Source: Pseudomonas abietaniphila
GTDB lineage: Bacteria > Pseudomonadota > Gammaproteobacteria > Pseudomonadales > Pseudomonadaceae
Direction: 5' to 3'
NCBI RefSeq assembly: GCF_039697315.1
Contig: NZ_CP155619.1
Location: 2,604,001 to 2,668,000, forward strand
Length of the DNA stretch: 64,000 bases
Shown here: piece after piece, positions 28,877 to 38,211 of the stretch
How positions within the stretch are numbered: position 1 is the first letter of the stretch
How the letters are laid out: every line of letters begins with the position of its first letter
Notes under the pieces: model-generated
The model's database searches: none
What the model saw: only the letters and a program-made list of their open reading frames with translations
Told to the model about the DNA's origin: nothing
Made by a program: the position numbers and the translations under genes

Positions 28877-29677
28877 ATGCGCGTTGCGCTCTATCAATGC
28901 CCACCGTTGCCGCTGGATGTCAGCGGCAATCTGCAGCGTCTCAACACACAGGCGATCCAGGCGGCGGCGCAGGGCGCGACGCTGATGGTGTGCCCGGAAA
29001 TGTTCCTCAGTGGCTACAACATCGGCGCACAGGCGGCTCGTTCGCTGGCGCAACGCAGTGATGGCCCCGCAGCTCAGGCCATATCGACCATCGCTCAGGC
29101 AACCGGCGTGGCGATTCTATACGGCTACCCCGAGCTGGGCGCTGACGGGCAGATCTACAACGCGGTGCAACTGATCGACGCCCACGGTTCGCGTCTCTGC
29201 AATTACCGTAAGACCCATCTGTACGGCGATCTGGACAAATCGATGTTCAGTGCAGGCGAAGAGCATTTCCCCATCGTGGAATTCAACGGCTGGACGCTTG
29301 GATTCCTGATCTGCTACGACGTGGAGTTTCCCGAAAACACCCGGCGTCTGGCGCTGGAAGGCGTTGACCTGATTCTGGTCCCGACCGCCAACATGGCGCC
29401 CTATGACTTCGTTGCTGAAGTCACCGTTAGAGCGCGCGCCTTCGAAAACCAGTGCTATCTGGTGTACGCCAACTACTGCGGCAGCGAGGGCGACATTCAT
29501 TACTGCGGCCTGAGCAGTGTCTGTGCGCCGGACGGCAAACAGGTCGGCTTGGCGGGTCAGGATGAAACGCTGGTGGTGGCGGAACTGGACCGGCAATTGA
29601 TGAGCGAATCGCAAGCCATCAATACCTACTTCAAAGACCGACGCCCAGGGTTTTACGCAGGGCTGGTCAAGGACTGA
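28877..29677 (+). CDS. davA: 5-aminopentanamidase DavA
   Basis: DavA hydrolyses 5-aminopentanamide to 5-aminovalerate and ammonia. The 266-residue nitrilase-fold protein shows the Glu-Lys-Cys triad: E in VCPEMFLSGYNIG (about residue 40), K in YRKTHLYGDLD (about 111) and C in GFLICYDVEFPENTR (about 143). A strong AAGGAGG stands 7-8 nt before the ATG at 28877, and only 11 bp separate it from davB, so they form one operon. The later davT and davD genes are not in this window. Confidence 0.92.
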   Translation: MRVALYQCPPLPLDVSGNLQRLNTQAIQAAAQGATLMVCPEMFLSGYNIGAQAARSLAQRSDGPAAQAISTIAQATGVAILYGYPELGADGQIYNAVQLIDAHGSRLCNYRKTHLYGDLDKSMFSAGEEHFPIVEFNGWTLGFLICYDVEFPENTRRLALEGVDLILVPTANMAPYDFVAEVTVRARAFENQCYLVYANYCGSEGDIHYCGLSSVCAPDGKQVGLAGQDETLVVAELDRQLMSESQAINTYFKDRRPGFYAGLVKD

Positions 29678-29712
29678 ACACGACACCGGTCTGTGGGAAA
29701 ACGCTGGTCCTT

Positions 29713-29803
29713 CTGTGGGAGCGAATTCATTCGCGATTGGTCAATGCAGGCGAAACATTTGTGTTGGCTGTCAGATCTTTCGCGAATGAATTCACTCCCA
29801 CAG
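29713..29803. repeat. REP-type inverted repeat after davA (GGAGCGAATTCATTCGCG family)
   Basis: CTGTGGGAGCGAATTCATTC at 29713 is mirrored by TCGCGAATGAATTCACTCCC ending at 29803. It is the same family as the elements at 6971, 33630 and 62586, and it lies between davA and pqqF. Confidence 0.85.
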
Positions 29804-29898
29804 GTGCTGGCGTAGATCCGAATCAGGCGTGCCCCACACCCTTTATGCCGTAATCCGCTAGCATGAGCACTCACTTTCCCGAGCGCTGCGGAAACGTC

Positions 29899-32355
29899 AT
29901 GCCTGCCTCTGATTCATCTACCCACCGTTCACTGACCCTTTCCAACGGCCTGCACGTATCGCTGTGTTCAGCGCCACGTCTCAAACGCTGTGCGGCGGCG
30001 TTGCGGGTAGCGGCAGGCAGTCATGATGTGCCTGAACAGTGGCCAGGGCTGGCACACTTTCTTGAGCACCTGTTCTTTCTAGGGACAGAGCGTTTTCCGG
30101 CCGACGAAAATCTGATGACCTACGTCCAGCGCCATGGCGGACAGCTCAACGCCAGCACCCGGGAACGCACCACTGACTTCTTTTTCGAGTTGCCTGCAGC
30201 CGTCTTTGGCGAAGGTCTGGAGCGGTTGTGCGAGATGCTGGCTCACCCGCGCCTGTCGATGGCCGATCAATTGCGTGAGCGGGAGGTGTTGCATGCGGAG
30301 TTCATCGCCTGGTCGCGAGACGCTGCGTCGCGCAATCAGCTGAAACGACTGCAGCCGATATCGCCGTTGCACCCTCTTCGCTGGTTTCATGCGGGTAACC
30401 GCTTCAGTCTGCCTGTCCCGCGCCCGGCGTTTCAGCAGGCGTTGCAGGATTTCTACCGGCAGTTCTATCAGGCAGGTCAGATGACCTTGAGCCTGGCGGG
30501 GCCGCAGTCGCTGGACGTCTTGCAAGCATTGGCCGAGACCTACGGAGGCTATTTCGCCAAGGGCCGTCGGATTGATCAGCGCAAGCCTCCGACACTGATG
30601 GATAAATCTGCCGGGCAACGCACCGAAGACGCGCCGGGGCAGCTCCACCTGATGTTCGCCTGCGAGGATTTGCCACAACGCCATGAACAGGCTGCCGCGT
30701 TTCTCTGCACCTGGATGAATAACGCGCAGCCGGGCGGCCTGGTGGCGACGTTGCGCGATCAAGGACTGATCGAATCGCTCAAGGCGGAAATTTTGTACGA
30801 ATTTGACGGGCAGGTGTTGCTCAGCGTTGAAGCCGTGCTCACCGACGTCCTCGCTACAGAAGAAGCGCCTTCAACGGTAGGCGCTCGCTCTCCCGCGAAG
30901 ACGTCCGATGTGCGAACGCAAATTTCAGACCTGCTATTCAACTGGCTGACCTTCTTCAAAGTGCATTACCGTCAATTGCTCAACGAATACGCCCTGCTCG
31001 AACAGCGTCGCCTCGCCGTCGATGGCGCGCTGGCGCTTGCCCGACATTACAGCGGTGAGACGACAATCGAGCCCGGCCTGGCCGAACAGGCGATCCGCGC
31101 CGTGGATGCGCTGCTCGAGACCCTCACGCCGCAGACTCTGTTGCAGCCAAGTCCTGAAATCGCGGAACGCCCACTGCTGAGCATCGACTGGCGCCTCCCC
31201 GAGCCCAATCCGTTCCTGCGCCCAAGGCCTCAGACAGAAATCCTCTCTTCCTCGTTGCCGTCTTTTACCTTCAGCGAAGTTCTGCCCGCCAACGGCGAAG
31301 CCACCGCTTATCTGCGCTGGACGCTAGCAGCACCGCAGCCAAAGCTCGCCCTCATGCTCAACGACAGCCTGAAATCGCTGACCGCCGATGCCGGACAAGC
31401 AGGCGTGGCACTGTCCTTCAGCACCTACGGAAACTTTTGGCAATTAAAAGTGAGCGGGCTGGCCGAGCCCATTCCCGCCGTGCTGGAAGAGGCGCTACGC
31501 CTGCTCGTTCAGCCCGACGCACAGACGCTCTCACGTTACGGACAGCCAAGCCAGGATCCTGTGCCGATCCCGATTCGCCAACTGCTCAAGACGCTTCCTG
31601 ATCACTTTTTGAACAGCATCAACGGCGCAGAAGCCCGCGACTTAAGAAGCGTCTGGGCCAACGCGCGCTGGATCGGTTTCGGGACCGGTCTGGATGGCGT
31701 CGCCCAACGCGAACTCACTCACACCTTGAGGCTGCTTCCCGGTGTACCCGTGGAAAAACCCAGTCACCCACCCATCCTGGCGCCGGGCAAACGCTGGCAA
31801 CGCGAGACGTCGGAGGCCTCTGAAGACGCGGTGCTGGTGTTCTACCCGTCGCCGTCGACACTCATCGAAGACGAGGCGGTGTGGCGATTATTCGCACATC
31901 TGGTACAGGCGCCGTTCTATCAGCGCCTGCGTGTCGAACTGCAACTGGGCTACGCGGTATTCAACAGTTTCCGACAGATTGCCGGGCAAAGCGGGCTGTT
32001 GTTTGGCGTGCAGTCACCCAGCGCCACCGCCGAACAGTTGGTCGATCACATCGAGTCCTTCATGGAGACACTGCCTGACCTGATCGAAAACGCTGACCTC
32101 CCCGCGCAGATCGCCGCGCTTCAGAACCAGCTCGATCCCGCGAACCTGGACAGCTCCCAGGCTGCCGACATGCTATGGCAGGCTCACCTGGCCGGGCATT
32201 CAGCGCACTACCTTGAGCGTCTGCAACATTCGTTTGCACATTTGCAGCCAGAGGATCTGCAACGCGCCGCCAGTCGGGTAGCGCTAACTCAAACCACGGT
32301 CTTCTGCCTGTCCAATCGCGCCAGCCCAAGCGGGTCGGGACCTGCAGTAAATTGA
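29899..32355 (+). CDS. pqqF: PqqF, M16-family zinc peptidase of PQQ synthesis
   Basis: PqqF is the insulinase-type protease that helps process the PqqA peptide. The 818-residue protein has the inverted zinc motif HFLEH with the distal glutamate region (LREREVLHAEFIAW, about 80 residues on) and the typical opening LSNGLHVSLCSAPRLKRCAA. I chose the ATG at 29899 (MPASDSSTHRSL); an in-frame ATG at 29863 would add 12 residues, and neither has a strong ribosome site. As in other Pseudomonas it precedes pqqA, here by 156 bp, and is probably transcribed separately or reads through. Confidence 0.92.
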   Translation: MPASDSSTHRSLTLSNGLHVSLCSAPRLKRCAAALRVAAGSHDVPEQWPGLAHFLEHLFFLGTERFPADENLMTYVQRHGGQLNASTRERTTDFFFELPAAVFGEGLERLCEMLAHPRLSMADQLREREVLHAEFIAWSRDAASRNQLKRLQPISPLHPLRWFHAGNRFSLPVPRPAFQQALQDFYRQFYQAGQMTLSLAGPQSLDVLQALAETYGGYFAKGRRIDQRKPPTLMDKSAGQRTEDAPGQLHLMFACEDLPQRHEQAAAFLCTWMNNAQPGGLVATLRDQGLIESLKAEILYEFDGQVLLSVEAVLTDVLATEEAPSTVGARSPAKTSDVRTQISDLLFNWLTFFKVHYRQLLNEYALLEQRRLAVDGALALARHYSGETTIEPGLAEQAIRAVDALLETLTPQTLLQPSPEIAERPLLSIDWRLPEPNPFLRPRPQTEILSSSLPSFTFSEVLPANGEATAYLRWTLAAPQPKLALMLNDSLKSLTADAGQAGVALSFSTYGNFWQLKVSGLAEPIPAVLEEALRLLVQPDAQTLSRYGQPSQDPVPIPIRQLLKTLPDHFLNSINGAEARDLRSVWANARWIGFGTGLDGVAQRELTHTLRLLPGVPVEKPSHPPILAPGKRWQRETSEASEDAVLVFYPSPSTLIEDEAVWRLFAHLVQAPFYQRLRVELQLGYAVFNSFRQIAGQSGLLFGVQSPSATAEQLVDHIESFMETLPDLIENADLPAQIAALQNQLDPANLDSSQAADMLWQAHLAGHSAHYLERLQHSFAHLQPEDLQRAASRVALTQTTVFCLSNRASPSGSGPAVN

Positions 32356-32511
32356 TCGTTGCTGGAAATGCAAAAAGCTTTATCTGATATTTCATCATTG
32401 GAAGGGCGATATTTTTAGTAACATAGCTCCCTAAGCATTTGAACGTCTCCTCTCGCAGGTGTACTAAAGATGTACTCACCCACCGTTGCATTAACCCAGA
32501 AGGAGTCTTTT

Positions 32512-32583
32512 ATGTGGACTAAACCTGCTTACACTGATCTGCGCATCGGCTTTGAAGTCACCATGTACTTCGCAAGCCGTTGA
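32512..32583 (+). CDS. pqqA: PQQ precursor peptide PqqA (23 residues)
   Basis: This 24-codon gene encodes a 23-residue peptide starting [15 protein letters not shown] and containing the invariant E-V-T-M-Y core, whose glutamate and tyrosine are joined to become PQQ. AAGGAG lies 8 nt before the ATG. A good intrinsic terminator follows 16 bp after the stop, which would give much more pqqA message than pqqBCDE, as is known for this pathway. The gene is too small for most gene finders, but its sequence and place before pqqB are decisive. Confidence 0.97.
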   Translation: MWTKPAYTDLRIGFEVTMYFASR

Positions 32584-32599
32584 TTTCTGCGCGGTGAGA

Positions 32600-32624
32600 A
32601 GCCTCGGTTCGCCGGGGCTTTTTT
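32600..32624 (+). terminator. Intrinsic terminator/attenuator between pqqA and pqqB
   Basis: AGCCTCGG and CCGGGGCT pair around a TTCG tetraloop, followed by a run of T. Partial termination here explains high PqqA relative to the downstream enzymes. Confidence 0.88.
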
Positions 32625-32678
32625 GTTAGAAGATTCCAGATTTTTCGGGCGCAGCAGTCCACTCTGTACGGAGCACAC

Positions 32679-33590
32679 ATGCACATCCAGATTCTCGGCT
32701 CGGCGGCGGGCGGCGGTTTCCCTCAATGGAACTGCAACTGCGTCAACTGCGCAGGCTTTCGCGACGGCAGCCTGCGGGCGCATGCTCGCACACAGTCGTC
32801 TATCGCCCTGTCCGACGAAGGTGTGAACTGGGTCCTGTGTAACGCATCCCCCGACATTCGCGCTCAACTGCAAGGCTTCGCCCCCATGCAACCCAATCGC
32901 GGCCTGCGCGACACGGGCATCAGCGCGATCATTCTGATGGACAGCCAGATCGACCACACCACCGGCCTGCTGAGCCTGCGCGAAGGCTGTCCGCACCAGG
33001 TCTGGTGCACCGACATGGTCCACGAAGACCTGACCACCGGTTTCCCGTTGTTCAACATGCTCAAGCACTGGAATGGCGGACTTGACTGGAACCGCATTGA
33101 ACTGGAAGGCAGCTTCGTCATTCCGGCCTGCCCGAACCTGCGCTTCACGCCGTTTCCGCTGCGCAGCGCCGCCCCGCCCTACTCGCCTCACCGCTTCGAC
33201 CCGCACCCCGGCGATAACATCGGGTTGATGGTCGAAGACCTTCGCACCGGCGGCAAATTGTTCTACGCACCGGGCCTGGGCAAGGTCGATGATGCCCTCA
33301 TGGAAAAGATGAGCGGCGCCGACTGTCTGCTGGTGGACGGCACGATGTGGGACGACGATGAAATGAAGCGTCGAGGCGTGGGCACACGAACCGGCACGGA
33401 GATGGGTCACCTGGCGCAGAACGGCCCGGGCGGCATGCTGGAAGTGCTGGAGAAATTGCCCAAGCAGCGCAAGGTGCTCATCCACATCAACAACACCAAC
33501 CCGATCCTCGACGAAGACTCGCCCGAGCGCGCCGAACTGGCCCGCCGGGAGGTTGAAGTGGCGTTTGATGGCATGAGCATCAAGCTTTAA
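32679..33590 (+). CDS. pqqB: PqqB, metallo-beta-lactamase-fold oxygenase of PQQ synthesis
   Basis: The 303-residue protein begins [20 protein letters not shown], the standard PqqB start, with the CNCVNC cysteine cluster (about residues 19-24) and the modified metal motif [11 protein letters not shown] (about 88). PqqB is a non-haem iron hydroxylase that acts on the tyrosine part of the cross-linked intermediate in the cytoplasm. It is 55 bp beyond the pqqA terminator. A REP-type element, not a short spacer, follows it. Confidence 0.96.
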   Translation: MHIQILGSAAGGGFPQWNCNCVNCAGFRDGSLRAHARTQSSIALSDEGVNWVLCNASPDIRAQLQGFAPMQPNRGLRDTGISAIILMDSQIDHTTGLLSLREGCPHQVWCTDMVHEDLTTGFPLFNMLKHWNGGLDWNRIELEGSFVIPACPNLRFTPFPLRSAAPPYSPHRFDPHPGDNIGLMVEDLRTGGKLFYAPGLGKVDDALMEKMSGADCLLVDGTMWDDDEMKRRGVGTRTGTEMGHLAQNGPGGMLEVLEKLPKQRKVLIHINNTNPILDEDSPERAELARREVEVAFDGMSIKL

Positions 33591-33629
33591 AGCCGATCGT
33601 TAAAGACTGAACTCAACTGTGGACTCGCA

Positions 33630-33717
33630 CTGCGGGAGCGAATTTATTCGCGATGGTCTTCCAGGCGACGCATTTCTGTCGCTAGATCAATTTTCGCGAA
33701 TGAATTCGCTCCCACAG
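33630..33717. repeat. REP-type inverted repeat inside the pqq operon
   Basis: CTGCGGGAGCGAATTTATTC at 33630 is mirrored by TCGCGAATGAATTCGCTCCC ending near 33717. It occupies most of the 174-bp gap between pqqB and pqqC, where Pseudomonas genomes usually have close spacing. Confidence 0.85.
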
Positions 33718-33764
33718 AAATATACCCACAGGATCTGTGATGAATGGGTAAGGAACATGCCGAC

Positions 33765-34520
33765 ATGAGCGAAGCAAAGCCGCTGTCCCCCGCTGAATTC
33801 GAACAAGCCTTGCGTGCCAAGGGCGCGTATTACCACATCTACCACCCGTTTCACGTGGCGATGTATGAAGGCCGCGCGACCCGCGAGCAGATTCAGGGCT
33901 GGGTCGCCAACCGCTTCTACTATCAGGTGAACATCCCCCTGAAAGACGCGGCGATTCTGGCCAACTGCCCGGATCGGGAGATCCGTCGCGAGTGGATTCA
34001 GCGCCTGCTCGACCACGACGGCGCACCCGGAGAAGACGGTGGTATCGAAGCCTGGTTGCGTCTGGGTCAGGCCGTAGGTCTGGACCCGGATCAACTGCGC
34101 TCGCAAGAACTTGTGCTGCCCGGCGTACGATTTGCCGTTGACGCGTATGTGAATTTCGCCCGTCGCGCCAACTGGCAGGAAGCGGCCAGCAGCTCGCTGA
34201 CCGAACTGTTCGCCCCGCAGATCCACCAGTCTCGCCTGGACAGTTGGCCGCAGCACTATCCGTGGATCGATCCGGCCGGCTACGAATACTTCCGCACACG
34301 GCTCGGCCAGGCACGTCGCGATGTCGAGCACGGACTGGCGATCACGTTGCAGCACTACACGACGTGGGAAGGCCAGCAGCGCATGCTGGAAATCCTGCAG
34401 TTCAAACTCGACATTTTGTGGAGCATGCTGGACGCCATGACCATGGCCTACGAGCTGAACCGCCCGCCCTATCACAGCGTGACCGACCAGCGCGTCTGGC
34501 ACAAAGGAATTGCCTTATGA
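33765..34520 (+). CDS. pqqC: PqqC, pyrroloquinoline-quinone synthase
   Basis: PqqC performs the final cofactor-free ring closure and eight-electron oxidation to PQQ. The 251-residue protein has the family opening [34 protein letters not shown] (about residue 21) and the helical core [20 protein letters not shown] (about 50). The ATG at 33765 matches other PqqC starts and AAGGA lies 10 nt upstream; a longer in-frame start at 33744 is unlikely. The stop overlaps pqqD by 4 nt. Confidence 0.96.
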   Translation: MSEAKPLSPAEFEQALRAKGAYYHIYHPFHVAMYEGRATREQIQGWVANRFYYQVNIPLKDAAILANCPDREIRREWIQRLLDHDGAPGEDGGIEAWLRLGQAVGLDPDQLRSQELVLPGVRFAVDAYVNFARRANWQEAASSSLTELFAPQIHQSRLDSWPQHYPWIDPAGYEYFRTRLGQARRDVEHGLAITLQHYTTWEGQQRMLEILQFKLDILWSMLDAMTMAYELNRPPYHSVTDQRVWHKGIAL

Positions 34521-34792
34521 GTTTCAATCGCGAACAAGTGCCGAGCTGGCGTCGGGGCTACCGCTTTCAGTTCGAACCCACGCAGAACGGCCATGTGCTG
34601 CTGTACCCGGAAGGCATGATCAAGCTCAACGAAAGCGCGAGTGAGATCGGCGGTCTGATTGACGGCCAGCTTAGCGTGGCTGCAATCATTGCGCTGCTGG
34701 ATGAGAAATTCCCCGGCGTTCCCGAGCTTGGCACCGATGTCGAGCAATTCATGGAGGTCGCGCGTGCAGAACACTGGATCGAACTCGTCTGA
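34517..34792 (+). CDS. pqqD: PqqD, PqqA-binding chaperone
   Basis: The 91-residue protein is a winged-helix peptide chaperone that presents PqqA to PqqE. The hallmark [20 protein letters not shown] and [20 protein letters not shown] (about residues 32-51) match the family. The start ATG overlaps the pqqC stop (ATGA), and its 3' end overlaps the pqqE start by 29 nt, so all three are translationally coupled. Confidence 0.96.
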   Translation: MSFNREQVPSWRRGYRFQFEPTQNGHVLLYPEGMIKLNESASEIGGLIDGQLSVAAIIALLDEKFPGVPELGTDVEQFMEVARAEHWIELV

Positions 34793-35963
34793 GCCTGGTT
34801 CAGCGCCAGCGCCCGTTCATGCGCAGCCGTACATTCCGCCGACGCCCGCCGTCGGCCTGCCACTGTGGCTGCTCGCCGAGCTGACCTATCGCTGCCCGCT
34901 GCAATGCCCGTACTGCTCCAACCCGCTGGATTTTGCCAAACAGGGGCAGGAACTGAGCACCGAGCAGTGGTTCAAGGTGATGGCCGAAGCCCGGCAGATG
35001 GGGGCCGCGCAGATTGGGTTCTCCGGCGGTGAGCCGCTGGTCCGTCAGGACCTGGCCGAGCTGATCGCGGAGGCTCGACGGTTGGGCTTCTACACCAACC
35101 TGATCACCTCCGGCATCGGCTTGACCGAACAGAAGATCATCGATTTCAAGGAAGCCGGTCTGGACCATATCCAGATCAGCTTTCAAGCCAGCGACGAGCA
35201 AGTGAACAACATGCTCGCCGGCTCGAAAAAAGCCTTCGCGCAGAAGCTCGAAATGGCGCGCGCAGTGAAGAAGCACGGCTACCCGATGGTGCTCAACTTC
35301 GTCACGCACCGGCACAACATCGACAAGATCGACAAGATCATCGAGCTTTGTGTGGCCTTGGAAGCGGACTTTGTCGAGTTGGCGACCTGCCAGTTCTACG
35401 GCTGGGCGCACCTGAACCGCGTCGGGTTGCTGCCCACCAAAGACCAATTGGTGCGTGCCGAACGTATCACCAACGAATACCGCGTGAAACTCGCCGCCGA
35501 CAACCACCCGGTCAAGTTGATCTTCGTGACGCCCGACTACTACGAAGAACGCCCGAAAGCCTGCATGAACGGCTGGGGCAATCTGTTCCTGACCGTCACC
35601 CCGGACGGTACCGCCCTGCCATGCCACGGCGCGCGACAGATGCCGATCCAGTTCCCGAATGTGCGCGACCACAGCCTGCAGCACATCTGGTACGACTCCT
35701 TCGGTTTCAACCGTTTTCGCGGTTACGAATGGATGAAGGAGCCCTGCCGCTCCTGTGATGAAAAGGAAAAGGACTTCGGCGGATGCCGTTGTCAGGCCTT
35801 CATGCTCACGGGCGATGCCAGCAACGCGGACCCGGTGTGCAGCAAGTCGCCTCAGCACAGCCTGATCACCCAAGCCCGCGACGAAGCCGAGTATGCTAGC
35901 CAGACCATCGAGCAACTGGCTTTCCGCAATGAACGAAACTCACGCCTCATCGCAAAATCCTGA
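34764..35963 (+). CDS. pqqE: PqqE, radical SAM enzyme cross-linking PqqA
   Basis: PqqE joins the glutamate and tyrosine of PqqA by radical chemistry. The radical-SAM cluster motif CPLQCPYC is at about residues 44-51, followed by [12 protein letters not shown]. The SPASM auxiliary-cluster cysteines are in [37 protein letters not shown] and a late C. I set the start at the GTG at 34764, inside pqqD, because GGAGG lies 6 nt before it; this gives 399 residues with an unusual Ser/Pro/Ala-rich N-terminus of about 30 residues before [20 protein letters not shown]. Confidence 0.95.
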   Translation: MQNTGSNSSEPGSAPAPVHAQPYIPPTPAVGLPLWLLAELTYRCPLQCPYCSNPLDFAKQGQELSTEQWFKVMAEARQMGAAQIGFSGGEPLVRQDLAELIAEARRLGFYTNLITSGIGLTEQKIIDFKEAGLDHIQISFQASDEQVNNMLAGSKKAFAQKLEMARAVKKHGYPMVLNFVTHRHNIDKIDKIIELCVALEADFVELATCQFYGWAHLNRVGLLPTKDQLVRAERITNEYRVKLAADNHPVKLIFVTPDYYEERPKACMNGWGNLFLTVTPDGTALPCHGARQMPIQFPNVRDHSLQHIWYDSFGFNRFRGYEWMKEPCRSCDEKEKDFGGCRCQAFMLTGDASNADPVCSKSPQHSLITQARDEAEYASQTIEQLAFRNERNSRLIAKS

Positions 35964-37755
35964 TCTGCTCTCTGCTGCCGAGGCTGTGGCGGCAGGGATT
36001 GATTTCGCTGAACTGAGCGTCAGTCCTGCCGGCCTTTTCTGGAATGAATTCCGCCCGCAGGACGCGGCCTCACGCATCTGGCGCTGGAGCAACGGCGCCC
36101 TTTCATGCCTGACACCGGATGGCTTCAGTGTTCGCAGCCGCGTCTACGAATACGGCGGAGGCTCTTTCTGCCTGACCGACGACGCGGTCGTATTCGTCAA
36201 CGAAGCCGATCAACAGATCTACCTCCAGGCTTTAGACTCCCCCACGCCACACGCCCTGACTCAAGGCGACAAACGCTACGGCGATGTCCGGTTTGCGCGT
36301 GGGCACATTCTGGCGGTTGAGGAAGATCAGGATGTTCATCGTCTGGTCTCCATCGCCCTCGTGGACGGCAGGCGTGAAGTACTGGCCGAAGGCGCCGACT
36401 TTTATGCATCGCCCACACTGAGTCCGACAGGTAATCGCCTGGTCTGGATCGAGTGGTGGCGCCCGCACCAACCCTGGACCTCGACGCGATTGATGAGCGT
36501 CGAACGCCAGCCCGATGGCAACTGGGGACACGCCCGTTGCCTCGCCGGCGGTTTGGGCCTGGAAGCGCTGCAACAACCGCGCTTCGACGACGCGGGTCGG
36601 TTGTATTGCCTGACCGATCGCGCCGGTTTCTGGCAGCCGTGGGTGGAAACGCTGGACGGTTTCGAAGCATTGCCCGCCGCCAAGGCAGACCACGCGCCCG
36701 CGCCTTGGCAACTGGGTGGTTCGAGCTGGCTGCCGCTGAACGATGGCGCTTATCTGGCGAGCTGGTCGGAAAACGGCATAGGCGTATTGGGGTTGCGTCT
36801 GACGGACGGGTCGCTGGAAGACTTCAGCGGTGAATACGCCCGTTTCCGCAGCCTGGCGATGGACGATCAATATGTCTATTGCATCGCCGCCTCGGCGATC
36901 AAGCCGGCAGCCGTGGTGGCGATCAATCGCTCGGACAAACGCGTTAACGTGCTGGCGGGCGGTGTCGCGCCGTTACCCGCCGAACGCATCAGTCGCCCGC
37001 AATCGCTGCGTTACCCAAGCGGCAACGCAGAAGCGCACGGTTACTTCTACCCCGCCATGAACGGGGAGGAGAAACCGCCTCTGGTGGTGTTCGTGCACGG
37101 CGGCCCGACGTCTGCCTGTTATCCCGTGCTCGACCCGCGCATCCAGTTCTGGACGCAACGAGGCTTCGCGGTCGCCGACCTCAACTATCGCGGCAGCACC
37201 GGTTATGGCCGCGCGTATCGGCAGGCGTTGTTTCTGGAATGGGGTGTGGTCGACGTCGAAGACGCTTGCGCAGTCGTCGAACACTTGGGCGAAAGAGGTC
37301 TGATCGATCGGAACAATGCCTTCATTCGCGGCGGCAGCGCAGGCGGTTACACGGCCCTGTGTGCGCTGGCGTTCAAGGACGTGTTCCGCGCGGGCGCGAG
37401 TCAGTACGGCGTCAGCGATCCCTTGGCGCTGGGCGAGGCCACACACAAGTTCGAGGCTGACTATCTCGACTGGCTGATCGGCGACCCCGACATCGACATG
37501 GCCCGCTACCGCGAGCGCACACCGTTGCTGCATGCGGACAAGATCAAGGTGCCGGTGATTTTCTTTCAGGGTGAACTCGATGCCGTGGTCGTTCCGGCCC
37601 AGACCCGCGACATGCTCAACGCTCTCTTGGAAAAAGGCATCGCCGCTGAAGGCCATTTCTACCCCGAAGAGCGCCACGGCTTCCGCAAGGCCAGCAACCT
37701 GGCTCACGCGCTGGAAACCGAATGGGCGTTCTATCGCAAGGTGATGGACAACTGA
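35929..37755 (+). CDS. S9-family prolyl oligopeptidase-like protein at the end of the pqq operon
   Basis: The 608-residue protein has an N-terminal beta-propeller part and a C-terminal alpha/beta-hydrolase with the catalytic serine in [14 protein letters not shown] (about residue 473), the aspartate in [11 protein letters not shown] (about 549) and the histidine in [11 protein letters not shown] (about 584). The family cleaves short peptides or acyl-peptides. The start at 35929 overlaps the pqqE 3' end by 35 nt, which argues for co-expression. Similar peptidases follow pqqE in several Pseudomonas (called pqqM or pqqH in some strains). A role in PqqA fragment breakdown is plausible, not proven. 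Confidence 0.88.
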   Translation: MNETHASSQNPDLLSAAEAVAAGIDFAELSVSPAGLFWNEFRPQDAASRIWRWSNGALSCLTPDGFSVRSRVYEYGGGSFCLTDDAVVFVNEADQQIYLQALDSPTPHALTQGDKRYGDVRFARGHILAVEEDQDVHRLVSIALVDGRREVLAEGADFYASPTLSPTGNRLVWIEWWRPHQPWTSTRLMSVERQPDGNWGHARCLAGGLGLEALQQPRFDDAGRLYCLTDRAGFWQPWVETLDGFEALPAAKADHAPAPWQLGGSSWLPLNDGAYLASWSENGIGVLGLRLTDGSLEDFSGEYARFRSLAMDDQYVYCIAASAIKPAAVVAINRSDKRVNVLAGGVAPLPAERISRPQSLRYPSGNAEAHGYFYPAMNGEEKPPLVVFVHGGPTSACYPVLDPRIQFWTQRGFAVADLNYRGSTGYGRAYRQALFLEWGVVDVEDACAVVEHLGERGLIDRNNAFIRGGSAGGYTALCALAFKDVFRAGASQYGVSDPLALGEATHKFEADYLDWLIGDPDIDMARYRERTPLLHADKIKVPVIFFQGELDAVVVPAQTRDMLNALLEKGIAAEGHFYPEERHGFRKASNLAHALETEWAFYRKVMDN

Positions 37756-37860
37756 GGAGAAACGGGCGGGCAATCAGCGCGCCCACAGCCTGCGGCCAGA
37801 ATCGAAAGCTTCAAACCCAGTCGCTCGCCCGCTTCTGCCGAAGGCGCAGGAACGCCGGAT

Positions 37861-38022
37861 TTACTTACGGCTGGCGATGATGTACACCGCGTGGACGATG
37901 CCAGGGATGTAGCCGAGCAGGGTCAGCAGAATGTTGAGCCAGAAGGCGCCCGCGAAGCCGACTTGCAGGAACACGCCCAAGGGTGGCAGCAGGATGGCGA
38001 TGATGATGCGAATGATGTCCAT
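37861..38022 (-). CDS. YqaE/Pmp3 family small membrane protein
   Basis: This 53-residue protein starts MDIIRIIIAILLPPLGVFLQ and has two hydrophobic helices with the conserved GFAGAFWLNILLTLLGYIPG between and within them. That is the proteolipid/Pmp3 (UPF0057) signature. Members sit in the membrane and respond to salt or membrane stress; the mechanism is unclear. CAGGAG lies 8 nt before the ATG. It stands alone between the convergent peptidase gene and the terminator of the aminotransferase-MOSC pair. Confidence 0.93.
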   Translation of the reverse strand: MDIIRIIIAILLPPLGVFLQVGFAGAFWLNILLTLLGYIPGIVHAVYIIASRK

Positions 38023-38130
38023 GGGTGAGGCTCCTGATTGAGAAGATGGCCCATTCGGGCCACACAGCTAATCGACCTTTTGCGTTTGCAAGGGTTCCGC
38101 CACGCATAGCAACACGCCATCAACGCGAAT

Positions 38131-38168
38131 AAAAAAACGCCCCGCACCCAGAAAACCGGTGCAGGGCG
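38131..38168 (-). terminator. Intrinsic terminator of the aminotransferase-like/MOSC pair
   Basis: Read on the minus strand, CGCCCTGCACC pairs with GGTGCGGGGCG across a 9-nt loop with one mismatch, then a run of seven T follows. It lies 43 bp beyond the aminotransferase-like stop. Confidence 0.88.
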
Positions 38169-38211
38169 AAGCGTACAAAACGCAAGACGGTATGCGGATT
38201 ACAGAGAAGTG

